A program made the position numbers and the translations under genes. A model generated the notes under the pieces. It saw only the letters and a program-made list of their open reading frames with translations, searched no databases and was not told the DNA's origin. From Reichenbachiella agarivorans (GTDB taxonomy: Bacteria > Bacteroidota > Bacteroidia > Cytophagales > Cyclobacteriaceae), in assembly GCF_025502585.1 (NCBI RefSeq), contig NZ_CP106679.1:310001-374000 (forward strand): 64,000 nt of DNA, written 5' to 3'. Shown here one piece after another: positions 8,326 through 19,138 of the stretch (the stretch's first letter is position 1; each line of letters opens with the position of its first letter).

Positions 8326-11300
8326 TTACTTAGTAGTTTCTTCCTTTCGGATTATTTTTCCATTCTTCAATTCTTTCACTGATACTTTCAGGGCAGCATT
8401 TTCGCTTTCTAAGCCTGATATCGTAATCTCTTGCGACCTACCGTCCTTGAGCACGACTACCAACTCGTTGGCACTCTTAGCCCTTACTGATTGGATGGCT
8501 GACTCTGTCTCATAAGGCTCAATGATTGACAAATAGCTCGTTTCTTTGCCTTGGGTTCTCACAGCCATGGTTTTTCGTCTCTCGCTTTCATCTCCGAGTG
8601 GATAGTCTCCGCCTATTTTGGCTTGAAATCTCACAGCGTCTATTGCCGATAGATCAACAGTAATGATTCCTTTCTCCTGGTCATTTTCGGGCATCCCAGG
8701 CAAAGAATGTGGCATCAACTCCCCTGCAATCTTCACAGGTCCATCGTAGTAGTCCTTTCCTTTGCTACGGGGGATGATGATGTTGTCATACATTACCGGA
8801 AGTGAAGAAAGCAATTGCTCTGACCCATCTTTCAATATCAGTTTGGCGTCTCCCCAGAAGATTGTCTTTTTGTTTGAATTGCTTATCGCTGAGGTCAATA
8901 CCAATCGTTTTTTGTCTGTGATGTCTACATCTATGTTTTTGCTGCCCAACACCCATGCACCAGTGCTGTCATTGACCAGCACCTGATCATCTGCCTCCAC
9001 TGTGTACCACAGCGACTTGGCGACATTATGTGCTTCTGCTGGCATAGCCAGCATGATGTCATTTTGCAATGGCCAAGCATTAAAGACATCAATTTTTAAC
9101 GGCCCGTCCTCACTATGAAGCATCAATGTCCCACTGTTATCACATCTTTCGCCAAAACACATTTCAAATTTTGTTCTAGCTGTACCTTCTGTGTGGTACC
9201 AATCACAATCCGTGAAAAATTGAGCTGCACTCAAAGGATCCGTGCTCATCTGATTGTCATGACGTACCAATGTTTTTTGGTCGGCACTCAACTCCTTGAA
9301 GCCCTTCATCTGCATCAACCAATCATAGGTATGTTCCTGTTCTGCTTTTAGGTAATCAGCGAGCAGCACATAATCATCCATCATCACCATCAAGCGACGC
9401 TGCAGTACTGGCTCTGTATATCCAGTCACTGCACCATAGGCTGGAGCATCGGTTGGTACTTCTATGGACCTACCTTCTTGCCATGTTTTTTCAGCGAATG
9501 AAACCCCTTCTTTGTCTCCATACACCATCCCTCCATAGGGAGGGTGGCTCCATCGAGCTGTGGTCTCCACAGCGGTCGCTTGCATCATTTTGCCTGTATG
9601 AAATAGGATTCTGGCGCTTTCCTGCGGCTCTTGCATTTTTTGATCCACGACCACCATGTTTTTTGTCATGGAGGTTTGAACCAAAAACTTGTAGACATAA
9701 TTGGGATAGCTGTACCAGATCATTTCGGGATTGTAAAAACTACGCCCATAACGCATCATACTCAAGAAGTTCGTTCTATCAAAATGCCCGTGATATCCTC
9801 CATGTGATCCGTAGTGCAGCGCTGCTTGTATCTGCTCACGCTGAGGTCTGTCTGCTGTCTGCGATCTCAGTTGTACTATACCGATGTTGTCCGCATAGGC
9901 TGACTGTTTGTTTTTTTCTGATGCGACATCTGCCAGCTCAGGTACTCCATAAAGTAGGTTCCTTTGTTTGCTCCTCCCCACTACTACTGCGTACTCTGGA
10001 TCTCTATAGATATAATAGGCCAGTTCGTAGGGTTCACCTGTTACCAAGTCCTCACGGGCATCATTCACGGCAAACATCACCCCTCGGTAATCCAAAAAAG
10101 GAATCAATGCATCCCACATATCTTTAATCCCAATGCTGCTTTTGCCAATGTTGCCCCACTTATTAAAGTTCATGCCATATAGACCTGGTTTCATACGGGA
10201 CGGCATGAGGGAATAATACGAAGTAGTACCAATAGGAAATTGAACATCCTTCAAATTGACACCCCAAGGTTCCAATGCAATAGCTGCTTCTGAAAACATG
10301 GTTGCGCACCAGATGTTGTAACCCACCGAACATTCATACCACCATCCATCACTCATGACTCCCTGTGCAAACTGCTGGATAATACCTGTAGGAGCATGGA
10401 GTATCGCGTCGGCAAGGTGCCAATCCTGAATAGCAAGCGCACAATAAAACGCCCCCGTCAATTCGCTCAAATCCCAGTTGCCTATGCCTCCCTCATCATT
10501 ACCCATTTGGACTGTCTCTATGTATAGACGAAAGGTGTGCTCGATCAGATCATGATCCTGCCGGCTCAAAACTCCTGCATCGTATATCATATCATAGGCT
10601 CTGGCAACATCCTGAAAGACACCACCTTCCTTTACAAAATTATTTTGGTTGACCCGAAATGTAGTTGGATAGCCATTGTCCATATTGGTAAGTCTTCGCA
10701 AAAACAGCGCACATTTTTCGGCATACTCCTGCTTCCCAGTGAGTCGATAGGCAATGGCACAATTCATCACATTACTCCCTTCGTTGAAATGAAACAAATA
10801 CCTGCCAAAATGTGTGTTCGTTTTAGGCAGTGCGGTAGCTATTTCGGGAACCTTCCATTTAGATGCTTTGGATTCATAGGTTTCTAAGCCTTGTTTGGCC
10901 CACTCATATTGGCTTATCTTGTTTTTTACTTCTTCCCATTTGGGAGTAGTAAAGACAATGTTGGGATGAGGCACAGTCACAGCTGTAGTCAACTCCAATG
11001 ACACCCCAGCAGCTCCTTGACCATTCGCCACGGCTTTGAGCACTTGTTTTTCTCGCACACCCTCAGGCAAGCCTCTAGGAATACGAACCTCAACCTGACA
11101 TTTTTTCACCTCATTGGGAGCCAAAACTATTTGGGATGAATCTATAGAAGCAACCATCGACTCCCAGCCATATCGAGCAAACATCAATTGCACTTTTTGC
11201 ACTTGCAAAGTTGGGTTGCCAACTTCTATCTCATACACGACTACTTCACCTGCTACAGCAGACTTGCCTTGAACTTTAGAGGTCAATGACACTTGTTTTC

Positions 11301-11817
11301 CTTTGGTCAAACTAACATTACGCAATAATAGTTTGGTGTTTTTGGAAGATTTTGCCATGATCTCCAAGGTCTTGATACCCTGCAATGTGCCCCATTTTTG
11401 GCCTTCACTCACATCGAGCAAATCCCATGGGACATACACCGTCTGCCAACCCTTCCCTACCAATTGGATTCTGGCGCTGCTCACTGGGTTCAAATCCTCT
11501 TCATCCTCTTGTGCCACTTTCAGTGCTACGACAACCTCCAAAGGGGACTCATTTTTTTGATAAATATCAAATGATAATCCAGCATAACTACTCCAATCTG
11601 ACGCATTGCTATAGTACTTTCTAAAACCCTGGTAACTCACTTGACCATCAGGATAGCGATACGAAACCGTAGAACCACTTGTGAAACTCCCTTCACTTTT
11701 GGCGGTCTTGATGAATCCCGACCAGTCCGAAAAATCCTGCGCACCTACGTCTAGTCGCTGCTGGGCTCGAAGGGTGGTTGATAGCAAAAGGACGATGACT
11801 AAAAAATTAAATTTCAT
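8326..11817 (-). CDS. Giant heparinase II/III-fold polysaccharide lyase-like protein (paralogue B)
   Basis: A 1163-residue secreted protein with the same domain order as the gene at 416-3904: signal peptide MKFNFLVIVLLLSTTLRAQ, an N-terminal carbohydrate-binding-like beta-sandwich with GWQTVYVPWDLLD, an Ig-like region, an alpha-helical toroid and the heparinase beta-sandwich. The putative catalytic residues are conserved: Asn in GNWDL (near 445), Tyr in VGYNIW (near 499) and His in YHGHFDR (near 675). Many blocks are identical to paralogue A, for example ALHYGSHGGYHGHFDRT. The copies therefore come from a fairly recent duplication or transfer, but differ enough to suggest split specificity. 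A leader of about 130 bp upstream is also shared. Confidence 0.8.
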   Translation of the reverse strand: MKFNFLVIVLLLSTTLRAQQRLDVGAQDFSDWSGFIKTAKSEGSFTSGSTVSYRYPDGQVSYQGFRKYYSNASDWSSYAGLSFDIYQKNESPLEVVVALKVAQEDEEDLNPVSSARIQLVGKGWQTVYVPWDLLDVSEGQKWGTLQGIKTLEIMAKSSKNTKLLLRNVSLTKGKQVSLTSKVQGKSAVAGEVVVYEIEVGNPTLQVQKVQLMFARYGWESMVASIDSSQIVLAPNEVKKCQVEVRIPRGLPEGVREKQVLKAVANGQGAAGVSLELTTAVTVPHPNIVFTTPKWEEVKNKISQYEWAKQGLETYESKASKWKVPEIATALPKTNTHFGRYLFHFNEGSNVMNCAIAYRLTGKQEYAEKCALFLRRLTNMDNGYPTTFRVNQNNFVKEGGVFQDVARAYDMIYDAGVLSRQDHDLIEHTFRLYIETVQMGNDEGGIGNWDLSELTGAFYCALAIQDWHLADAILHAPTGIIQQFAQGVMSDGWWYECSVGYNIWCATMFSEAAIALEPWGVNLKDVQFPIGTTSYYSLMPSRMKPGLYGMNFNKWGNIGKSSIGIKDMWDALIPFLDYRGVMFAVNDAREDLVTGEPYELAYYIYRDPEYAVVVGRSKQRNLLYGVPELADVASEKNKQSAYADNIGIVQLRSQTADRPQREQIQAALHYGSHGGYHGHFDRTNFLSMMRYGRSFYNPEMIWYSYPNYVYKFLVQTSMTKNMVVVDQKMQEPQESARILFHTGKMMQATAVETTARWSHPPYGGMVYGDKEGVSFAEKTWQEGRSIEVPTDAPAYGAVTGYTEPVLQRRLMVMMDDYVLLADYLKAEQEHTYDWLMQMKGFKELSADQKTLVRHDNQMSTDPLSAAQFFTDCDWYHTEGTARTKFEMCFGERCDNSGTLMLHSEDGPLKIDVFNAWPLQNDIMLAMPAEAHNVAKSLWYTVEADDQVLVNDSTGAWVLGSKNIDVDITDKKRLVLTSAISNSNKKTIFWGDAKLILKDGSEQLLSSLPVMYDNIIIPRSKGKDYYDGPVKIAGELMPHSLPGMPENDQEKGIITVDLSAIDAVRFQAKIGGDYPLGDESERRKTMAVRTQGKETSYLSIIEPYETESAIQSVRAKSANELVVVLKDGRSQEITISGLESENAALKVSVKELKNGKIIRKEETTK

Positions 11818-11948
11818 GTGTGTATTTTATAAATTTTATGGCTACATGGAATTCCCAAGGCAAAGTTTTCCTGTAGGATGAAGGTTTTCAGTTCTTAATA
11901 TTCATCCGCTCCACGTCGGTTCGGTCGGTCTGCTTATGTTCATTTCAT
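11818..11948 (-). promoter_or_regulatory. Duplicated 5' leader, copy B, with partial hairpin
   Basis: Homologous to the leader at 3905-4020: the segment from the start codon to the hairpin is nearly the same, including GGAATTCC. The hairpin keeps a 7-bp core, GGATGAA (11876-11882) against TTCATCC (11901-11907), with changes in the upper stem. About 20 extra bases (11908-11929) lie beyond it, after which similarity resumes (TGCTTATG, CATTTCAT). The remaining bases up to the GH95 stop show nothing I recognise. Confidence 0.55.
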
Positions 11949-12042
11949 AAGAATAATCTTTGTTTATGAATTGACATTCAATCCAAATACTTCAGGTCAC
12001 TTGTGTTCATACTTCTGAAACACATATTTTTTTTGATATCTC

Positions 12043-14589
12043 TTATTTTTTTACCAATACTATCTCCTGACCAGGCTGAGTCGGTATGTCATACAAGTAG
12101 CTCGTTGGCAATATGGTTAGATTCAAATCTGCCGATTTAGAAACCACCGTATTCTGATTATCAGGCAATTGATAGAATGGATTCTGGTTCACACCAACAG
12201 CTGGCAGCAGATTGCTTTTGTCGTCAAACCTCAATTCGCTGTATGTACGTACGCGGCAGTTTCCTCCGAGCGTAGATCTGATCACGACCTTGGCCAACTC
12301 CCCTTTCTGCCATTGCATATCTAAGATTTCAAAACCACCTCTAGCACGCAACCCCTTCACCTGACCATCTACCCATACATCTGGTAGTGCTGGGATCAAG
12401 TGAATGGCTCCATCATGACTTTGCATCAGCATTTCCGTCAGCCCAGAAGTAAATCCGAAATTGCCATCTATCTGAAAGGGAGGATGGGCATCCAGCATGT
12501 TAGCATAGGTTCCACCACCTTTAGGTGAATCTGGCCTTCCTACCAATTTGATTTGTTCCTCCATCAGTTTGTAAGCATGATTACCATCCAATAGGCGCGC
12601 CCACAGATTGATTTTCCAGTTCATGGACCATCCTGTAGAAGGGTCGCCTCTGTATGTCAATACATTTTTTGTTGCTTCGAATAACTCAGGTGTTCGGTAG
12701 GGTGAAATCTGATTGGAAGGATACAAGCCATACAGATGTGATACATGTCGATGGTGATCCTCAGGGTCGTCCCAGTCTGTCAGCCACTCTTGTAACTGAC
12801 CATGCTGACCAATTTGCATAGGAGGCAACTGTGGTAGGGTTTCTTCTATTTTCTGAATCAATCCCGCATCCGTACCTAATAGATTAGCCGATTTTGCCGT
12901 TTTGGTGAGCAAATCATACACCAATTGGGTATCCATGGTGGTACCATAGGCAATATTTACCATGTTAGGGAAGTGAGCTGGGCGGTTTTCTGGAGAGGTC
13001 GAGGGAGCCATCACCAACCAACCATTTTCTGGTTCTGGGGTCAAAAAACTGAGACAAAACTCCGCCGCACCTTTCATGGCGGGATATACTTCGCGCAGGT
13101 ATTCCAAATCACCACTGTACGCATACTTGTCCCACAAGTGCTGCGAAAGCCACACGCCCCCCATGGGCCACATACCCCACGTGGCACCATCTACGGGTCC
13201 ACAGATTCTCCATAGGTCTGTGTTGTGATGGGTCACCCAACCCTCTGCACCATACATCACCTGTGCTGTTTCTTGGCCTGCCACAGACAGGTCTTTGACT
13301 AGTTCGATCAGTGGCTCATGCATCTCTGGGAGATTGGTCACCTCCGCTGGCCAGTAGTTCATCTCAGTATTGATATTGATCGTATAGGCACTTTTCCAAG
13401 GTGGATCGAGCTGGTTACACCAGATACCCTGAAGATTGGATGCCTGTCCTCCCGGTTGTGAGGAACTGATGAGTAAATACCGACCGTATTGAAAGTAAAG
13501 TGCAGCTAGCGACGGATCAAACGATGAACTGAAATCTTTGATCCTCAGATCGGTGGTCTTTTCTGCCGCTGGAGACTCTCCGAGATCTAAAGTCACCCGA
13601 TTGAAAAACCGCTGGTAATGATCGATATGGGCATTTTTCAATTCTTCATAGCTCTTGCCTTCCAAAGCTCCGAGGTAATTCATCACACGCTCATGCTGAT
13701 CTGCACTGATATCCTGATAATTGACAAAATTGGTTGCAATTGCTACATAGAGCGTAACGCTGTTGGCCTTTTCTACAGTCAATGCCGTATCTCCAGCCAT
13801 GATGGTACCACCTTCTGGGACGATCTTTACCCGAGTCTCAAACTTCACTTGGCCTTTGGTGCCTAGCGCTTCCTTGGGCAAACGCTTGTTTTTGCGATCG
13901 TTGCTCCTTCCTTCCATTTTCAGCACATCTTTTCCTTCGGTTTTCACTTCAAAAAACGAAGGATTGGGACGATCCATCGACGCTGCAAAACTGATCTGAC
14001 CAGGCTCACTGGCAGTAAGTTTTACTACCAACACCTGATCTGCAAAAGAAGTAAAAACCTCTCTTTGGTAATCAACACCATCCACTGAATAAATAGTCTT
14101 TTGGATGGCAGTACTGATGTCCAACTCACGGTAATAATTGTTGTGATTTTCATGTCCAGCAAAGTTCAAATAAAGATTTCCTGCTGTCTCAAACGGCATA
14201 CCATGAGAGGTTTGGGAAATGATTTTTGCATTGGCTAGTTCATGTGCTTCTTTGTACTTGCCTGCAAAAAGAAGCTGACGAATTTCAGGCAATATCGCCT
14301 TGGTCTCAGGATTGTCATTTCGATGTGGCCCTCCTGACCAAAGAGTCCCCTCATTGAGTTGAATGTTTTCATTCTCAGGTATGCCAAATACCATCGCTCC
14401 TAACCGCCCATTGCCAATAGGTAAGGCTTCATTCCAGTCAGCAGCTGGAGCAGTGTACCACAGTGTCATATCCTTGTTCAACATTTCTGTTGGTCCACAA
14501 GTAGTCAGTAGTGAGACCATCACCACAGCCCAACCCAGTAGCCAATTTTTCGACACTTTATCCTCAGTTGATTTTTTTAGTAACCTCAT
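12043..14589 (-). CDS. GH95 alpha-L-fucosidase, lipoprotein
   Basis: Inverting exo-alpha-L-fucosidase (or the alpha-L-galactosidase variant of the family), 848 residues. Family landmarks are clear: the N-terminal beta-domain with [14 protein letters not shown] and [12 protein letters not shown]; the Asn pair in [14 protein letters not shown] (near 404); the general acid Glu in [17 protein letters not shown] (near 598); and the Asp in QIDGNFGF (near 706). These match the residues known from bifidobacterial AfcA. The signal peptide ends in a lipobox (LLTTC, Cys31). It sits between a sulfatase and giant paralogue B, which fits removal of terminal fucose after desulfation. Linkage preference (classically alpha-1,2) is not certain here. 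Confidence 0.93.
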   Translation of the reverse strand: MRLLKKSTEDKVSKNWLLGWAVVMVSLLTTCGPTEMLNKDMTLWYTAPAADWNEALPIGNGRLGAMVFGIPENENIQLNEGTLWSGGPHRNDNPETKAILPEIRQLLFAGKYKEAHELANAKIISQTSHGMPFETAGNLYLNFAGHENHNNYYRELDISTAIQKTIYSVDGVDYQREVFTSFADQVLVVKLTASEPGQISFAASMDRPNPSFFEVKTEGKDVLKMEGRSNDRKNKRLPKEALGTKGQVKFETRVKIVPEGGTIMAGDTALTVEKANSVTLYVAIATNFVNYQDISADQHERVMNYLGALEGKSYEELKNAHIDHYQRFFNRVTLDLGESPAAEKTTDLRIKDFSSSFDPSLAALYFQYGRYLLISSSQPGGQASNLQGIWCNQLDPPWKSAYTININTEMNYWPAEVTNLPEMHEPLIELVKDLSVAGQETAQVMYGAEGWVTHHNTDLWRICGPVDGATWGMWPMGGVWLSQHLWDKYAYSGDLEYLREVYPAMKGAAEFCLSFLTPEPENGWLVMAPSTSPENRPAHFPNMVNIAYGTTMDTQLVYDLLTKTAKSANLLGTDAGLIQKIEETLPQLPPMQIGQHGQLQEWLTDWDDPEDHHRHVSHLYGLYPSNQISPYRTPELFEATKNVLTYRGDPSTGWSMNWKINLWARLLDGNHAYKLMEEQIKLVGRPDSPKGGGTYANMLDAHPPFQIDGNFGFTSGLTEMLMQSHDGAIHLIPALPDVWVDGQVKGLRARGGFEILDMQWQKGELAKVVIRSTLGGNCRVRTYSELRFDDKSNLLPAVGVNQNPFYQLPDNQNTVVSKSADLNLTILPTSYLYDIPTQPGQEIVLVKK

Positions 14590-14635
14590 TCTATTTCATC
14601 TCGAATGTAAAAATTGCCCTTTTGCGTACTCTCAT

Positions 14636-16087
14636 CTATCTCTCCCAGACGTGACTACCAGCTAGCAATTCTTGGTATTCTTTATCCAACCGCATCTTCA
14701 TATTGGCGAATTGCTCTGGATTTTGTTCTGCAAGATTTTTGGTTTCCCCTTTGTCTTCTACCATGCTGTACAACTCAAAATCCACCAATTCTGCACTTTT
14801 TACAGAATCCACATTGCCAGGATAGATGTTCAACATTTTGGGTAAATAGGCAGAATCGTACTTCAACCTGGCCATGATCTTCCAATCCCCATCACGCATG
14901 GCGATTACATGATCGTTGAGTGCGTTGTAAAAAGCCCACAACAATGGCTTGTTGCGTTCAAACACTCCGGTCTTGAGCATTGACACCATAGATTCTCCAT
15001 CCAGTTCATTTTTGGGTAATTCCGCCCCTGCCAGCTCACAGAAGGTTGGCATGAAATCCAAAGAAGAAATCACAGCATCCGACTTGCCTTGAAACATCGG
15101 TTGGCCCATCCAGTACATGATGCCAGGCACTCTAAATCCCGCTTCATTTGTCCATAGCTTCATGCCTTTGAGCTCGCCAGGTGATCCATATGATCGGTAG
15201 GCTCTTTCATATCGACCTAATGTCTCAGGGCCATTGTCGGAGGTAAAAATCACAAGTGTATTGTCATCATACCCCTTTTTGGTGAGGTAATCCATCAAAC
15301 GCCCCACTGCCAAATCCACATTCTCTACGTTAGCGAAATACTGTGCCTCGTTTTCGTTTTGTGCTTGAGGCAAATACTTTTGAACCAATTCCTGAGGAGA
15401 AGCAACTGGTACATGTGGCTCATGAAAGGTAACTTGGAGATAAAAAGGTTGATCCTTAGGCTTTTGATCCAGCCAGCTCATGGCTTCATCTACTACAATC
15501 TGACAACTGAATCCTTCGATCTCTCCCACTTCTTCACCGTTTCTTACAAAGTTTCTAGGGTTTTCGTGACTTGGTGCGGCATTGTTGTGCGTGGCAAACC
15601 AATGATCAAATCCAAAATGGTCCGGGGTGGGCTGTTTTTCAGGATTGTTAAACAACGAACTACAATGCCACTTGCCAGACAAGCAAGTCGCATAGCCTAC
15701 TGACTTTAGTCGTGCAGGGATGGTCTCCTCGTCTGCTTGCATGTGTACCAAGTCGCGATTGTTGGGTCTAGGCTTTTCTCCTCCGATGATAAAATCGTAA
15801 ATCCCTGCGCGATTGGGACTCCTACCTGTCATCAAACCAACACGAGAAGGCGAGCAAACTGGTGCAGCTGCATAAAAATTCGAAAACTGAATGCCCCTGG
15901 CAGCCATGTTGTCCAGATTTGGTGTTTGGATCACTGGATGTCCATAAGATGACAAGTCTCCATAGCCCAGATCATCACATAGAATCACGACAATATTGGG
16001 TTGATCCTGTGCAGTGGTATTTTGTTGTTTACAAGAAAATACCGCCATCACTAGAATAGATACTAAACACAGTTTGGTACGCTTCAT
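14636..16087 (-). CDS. S1-family sulfatase, lipoprotein
   Basis: An arylsulfatase-A-like S1 sulfatase of 483 residues. The formylglycine motif is C-S-P-S-R (Cys near 78) followed by VGLMTGRSPNRAGIY; the metal-site Asp pair is in LCDDLGYGD (near 38-39). The start is placed at MKRTKLCLVS, which begins a lipoprotein signal with its lipobox Cys at 19. An ATG at 16114 in the same frame, overlapping the GH28 stop, is an alternative. It lies in one operon with GH28 and GH95. The position specificity is unknown; it differs clearly from the other two sulfatases and so probably attacks another sulfate position. Confidence 0.9.
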   Translation of the reverse strand: MKRTKLCLVSILVMAVFSCKQQNTTAQDQPNIVVILCDDLGYGDLSSYGHPVIQTPNLDNMAARGIQFSNFYAAAPVCSPSRVGLMTGRSPNRAGIYDFIIGGEKPRPNNRDLVHMQADEETIPARLKSVGYATCLSGKWHCSSLFNNPEKQPTPDHFGFDHWFATHNNAAPSHENPRNFVRNGEEVGEIEGFSCQIVVDEAMSWLDQKPKDQPFYLQVTFHEPHVPVASPQELVQKYLPQAQNENEAQYFANVENVDLAVGRLMDYLTKKGYDDNTLVIFTSDNGPETLGRYERAYRSYGSPGELKGMKLWTNEAGFRVPGIMYWMGQPMFQGKSDAVISSLDFMPTFCELAGAELPKNELDGESMVSMLKTGVFERNKPLLWAFYNALNDHVIAMRDGDWKIMARLKYDSAYLPKMLNIYPGNVDSVKSAELVDFELYSMVEDKGETKNLAEQNPEQFANMKMRLDKEYQELLAGSHVWER

Positions 16088-16113
16088 TGTTTTATTCTTT
16101 ATTCGATTAGACA

Positions 16114-17649
16114 TCACTTAAAGTGGACATCTTTTACAAATTCATTTGTCTTCACCTGCTCCGATACCACTTTCTTCCCATCCAAAATCACGTCATCAAA
16201 AATTACATTTTCGACTGTATGAGTGTCGTCAAAACCTGTCAACTGCATGCTGGCATGGTCTCTAATGATATAGGTTTTCCAATCAGTGCCATCCTGAAAT
16301 CCAGTCAGGGTAGTATCAATAGGTGCTGAAGTAGCCGTGATGTTTTTAAATGTCACATTCCGCACGTTTCCACGCTCTTCGGATTCGGTCCACCGTGTCT
16401 TTCCTATCCAGCATGAAATGAGTCTTCGGGCTTCCTCAACTCTAATGTCTTGAAAAGTAACATCGCTAATGAGCGCATCATCACAATGGTAGACTCGTAG
16501 TGCTGTTTCTCGACCTACGTCATGTATCACATCACAGTCCTCGAATAGTACTTCGCTCACATCCTCATGTATCTCTGCTCCAATGCTGAAGGCATGAGCC
16601 AGTTCGTTCCAAACCACACATTTGCGTGTATGAACATTCTTTACTTCTCCTTTCCCATCAAATGATTTAATCACTACGGCATCATCCAATGTGCGCATAA
16701 AGCAGTTTTCTACCAATACATCACGGCTGTTGGAGATATCTACGCCATCTGAATTGCCTCGCCACCCAATGATCTTAATGTTGTCGACATGGATATGATC
16801 AGAGGCCTGTATAGGCACTGTCCAGTGACTAGGGTCACAAATAGTAACCCCTTCTATTTTTAGATTCTCAGCATGTTGGGCAAAGATGGTATATCTTCTT
16901 TTTGATTTTGGAATCGCAGACTGGTCGATAATTCCTCTCCCTCTCACTGTAATGTTCTTCCCTTCTAGCAAGAAGGTTGGAGGTGTCTGATTCTGTCCGA
17001 TGATTTTGTCTAGGTGCTCTAGGTCAGGATCTACCCCACATCGCAGATAGGCTCCACCCGCTAGATACACTGTCGTCCCATCACCCACAGCAAGGTGGGT
17101 CACATCGTGGATACCTGGTCCAAAGTACACTACATTGGGATCATTTGGATCAGGAATATTTTCTTCAAAAGGATTGACAAAGATGTGCAATGACTCATGC
17201 CAATCTCCATTGACCTCTAGGGTCAAGTGGCCTAGCTGCTCCACACTAAATGAGATGTCATTTCCATCTATTGTGGGGACTATGTCATATGAGGTGGGCA
17301 ACACCTTTATGGTGTTTACTTTGGTAGGATAAGTCACCTTTATCTCTGCCTTTCCATTAATATCAAATGAAGCAAAAGAGGCAAAACCAAACTCGCTACG
17401 AGAATGATTGAGTCGAGGAATCGGTCCATTCGGTGGGATTTTTGTTTTATAAACAGGCACTGCGTTGTTTTCCACTTGCACTGTAAATGCTTGTGAGAGT
17501 TCAACACCCTCAGGAGCAGGATAGACTCTGACGGTTTGACTGGCTGGCGTATGCTGAACGCAGGAGGCCAAAAACAATGTACTAGCCACTAACACACCTG
17601 CTCCAAAACATTGAAGCGGGTAACTTAGATTTTTTAGGTTTATCTTCAT
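16114..17649 (-). CDS. GH28-family glycosidase, lipoprotein, with altered substrate motif
   Basis: Right-handed beta-helix hydrolase of the polygalacturonase family, 511 residues. The start is at MKINLKN, just after the upstream sulfatase stop; two in-frame Met codons lie a few codons upstream. The lipobox is FLASC. Family motifs: NSDGVDIS (near 299) and LDDAVVIK (near 320) carry the three catalytic Asp; the GHG-type motif reads AHAFSIG (near 351), keeping its His; the RIK motif reads RVY (near 383). The RIK lysine normally contacts the uronate carboxylate, so its loss suggests a substrate other than plain galacturonan. A role in cutting a uronosyl or rhamnosyl-like linkage of the target polymer is inference. 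Confidence 0.85.
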   Translation of the reverse strand: MKINLKNLSYPLQCFGAGVLVASTLFLASCVQHTPASQTVRVYPAPEGVELSQAFTVQVENNAVPVYKTKIPPNGPIPRLNHSRSEFGFASFASFDINGKAEIKVTYPTKVNTIKVLPTSYDIVPTIDGNDISFSVEQLGHLTLEVNGDWHESLHIFVNPFEENIPDPNDPNVVYFGPGIHDVTHLAVGDGTTVYLAGGAYLRCGVDPDLEHLDKIIGQNQTPPTFLLEGKNITVRGRGIIDQSAIPKSKRRYTIFAQHAENLKIEGVTICDPSHWTVPIQASDHIHVDNIKIIGWRGNSDGVDISNSRDVLVENCFMRTLDDAVVIKSFDGKGEVKNVHTRKCVVWNELAHAFSIGAEIHEDVSEVLFEDCDVIHDVGRETALRVYHCDDALISDVTFQDIRVEEARRLISCWIGKTRWTESEERGNVRNVTFKNITATSAPIDTTLTGFQDGTDWKTYIIRDHASMQLTGFDDTHTVENVIFDDVILDGKKVVSEQVKTNEFVKDVHFK

Positions 17650-17663
17650 TTTCAACATTTCAG

Positions 17664-19124
17664 TTATTGATTCCATAGTTTGTATGGGTCATTGTGAGTG
17701 ATCATTTCTTGCAAGAGCAATGCTTCCATTTCTCTCAATTTGTCGGCATATTTTGGATTAGAGGCGAGATTGGTTTCCATCTCACCTGTTTTATTGTGCT
17801 GAGCCAGGTATTCATTTGGGTTTTCGGCAAGATTAAAAAGCTGCGTTTCTCTGACTGCCCCATCCATTACATCATATTTGATCAACTTCCAATCCCCCTT
17901 GCGAACGGTACGCATGCCTGGCTTGGTACCACCACAGTACACCCCATATTGCACGTCGCGGATGGTGTTTTTCTCTCCCATCAACACGGATTTAAAACTA
18001 GTGCCCTGTACTGTCTCAGGAATTTGGATTCCTGCCAACTCACAGAGGGTAGGCAGGACATCATAGAGGTAGATGTTGCCTTCTACTCTCTGACCCGCTT
18101 TGATCCCAGGTCCAGCTATGACAAATGGTACCTTCCAAGTGTGTTCATAGAGATTTTGTTTCCCCATCAATCCATGACGACCAATAGACATCCCATGATC
18201 CGAAGTGTACACAATGTAGGTATTGTCCAATTCCCCCATTGCTTCGAGTTTTTGCAAGACTCGATTCAACTGAATGTCTATATTTTCGGAACAGGCGTAT
18301 TCTCTCCCTAGCTCATTGCGGACAGTCTGCTCGTCTCTTCTTTTCCATACTCCACTTACCCGCTCTTCGTCTCTGAGCTCAGGATGACCATGAAAAAATG
18401 GATGCTCACTCAGGTAATTGTCCTGTAGTGGTGGCTGACGCTCATTCAACAATGGCAAACTCGTGGTGTCTTTATGGTTCGTTGCTCCATACTTGGTCAG
18501 AAGTTCAGGTGTACCGTTGCGTGTGTCATGGGGATGAGAAAAACCGAAATAGATAAAAAATGGATTTTCTTCTTTGCTGAATTCTCTCTCTCCGAGGTAC
18601 TCCAACACTTGCTTGGCATGCCAGGCACTTCCAGACTCTTCTGTACCTCCACGTTTGGTAGCGTCTTTTACAACAGCGAATTGCCTGTTGGCTCCTGGAT
18701 ATGAATTGCCCTGCTTACATGTGCGCATGGTCTTGTAACCTGCGCGATTAAAAATAGCAGGAAGCGTCATGGTATCTAGGGGATGAAATTCGGTTTGGTT
18801 TTGAAACGCTGCACTCGGAGGCAAATGCCACAAACTGCGACCTGTCATGATCATGTGTCTGGATGGTGTACAGACTGCACCATTCATAGACCCCATGTGT
18901 CTGGCACTTTCGAAAACCATCCCACTAGCGGCCAATCGATCGATGGTGGGAGTCTCCAAGATGGAGTTGGGGTCATATTGTTTCAGATCAAAAGGTGACT
19001 GATCATCTACCAATACAAATAGAAAATTAGGTCGCTTCTTCACTTCCTCCCTGCACCCTCCGAAAACCAATCCAACTCCTAGGAACAAAATGAGTATGCC
19101 ACATTGAAATCTCAATTTCTTCAT
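17664..19124 (-). CDS. S1-family sulfatase, lipoprotein
   Basis: A third S1 sulfatase, 486 residues. The formylglycine motif is C-T-P-S-R (Cys near 85) followed by HMIMTGRSLWHLPP; the metal-binding Asp pair is in LVDDQSPFD (near 40-41); TSDHGMSIGRHGLMGK supplies a later metal and substrate-binding segment. The lipobox is VFGGC (Cys24). The sequence around the active site is unlike the other two sulfatases, pointing to another S1 subfamily. Only 14 bp separate it from the upstream heparinase-fold gene, and the GH28 gene follows closely, so the three are surely co-transcribed. Confidence 0.9.
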   Translation of the reverse strand: MKKLRFQCGILILFLGVGLVFGGCREEVKKRPNFLFVLVDDQSPFDLKQYDPNSILETPTIDRLAASGMVFESARHMGSMNGAVCTPSRHMIMTGRSLWHLPPSAAFQNQTEFHPLDTMTLPAIFNRAGYKTMRTCKQGNSYPGANRQFAVVKDATKRGGTEESGSAWHAKQVLEYLGEREFSKEENPFFIYFGFSHPHDTRNGTPELLTKYGATNHKDTTSLPLLNERQPPLQDNYLSEHPFFHGHPELRDEERVSGVWKRRDEQTVRNELGREYACSENIDIQLNRVLQKLEAMGELDNTYIVYTSDHGMSIGRHGLMGKQNLYEHTWKVPFVIAGPGIKAGQRVEGNIYLYDVLPTLCELAGIQIPETVQGTSFKSVLMGEKNTIRDVQYGVYCGGTKPGMRTVRKGDWKLIKYDVMDGAVRETQLFNLAENPNEYLAQHNKTGEMETNLASNPKYADKLREMEALLLQEMITHNDPYKLWNQ

Positions 19125-19138
19125 ACTTAATCCATTAA

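Noticed and set aside
9453-10127. Open frame of 224 codons on the plus strand
   Set aside because: It lies entirely antisense to the giant heparinase-fold paralogue B, whose frame is complete with clear motifs. The translated antisense shows no signal, domain or start context.
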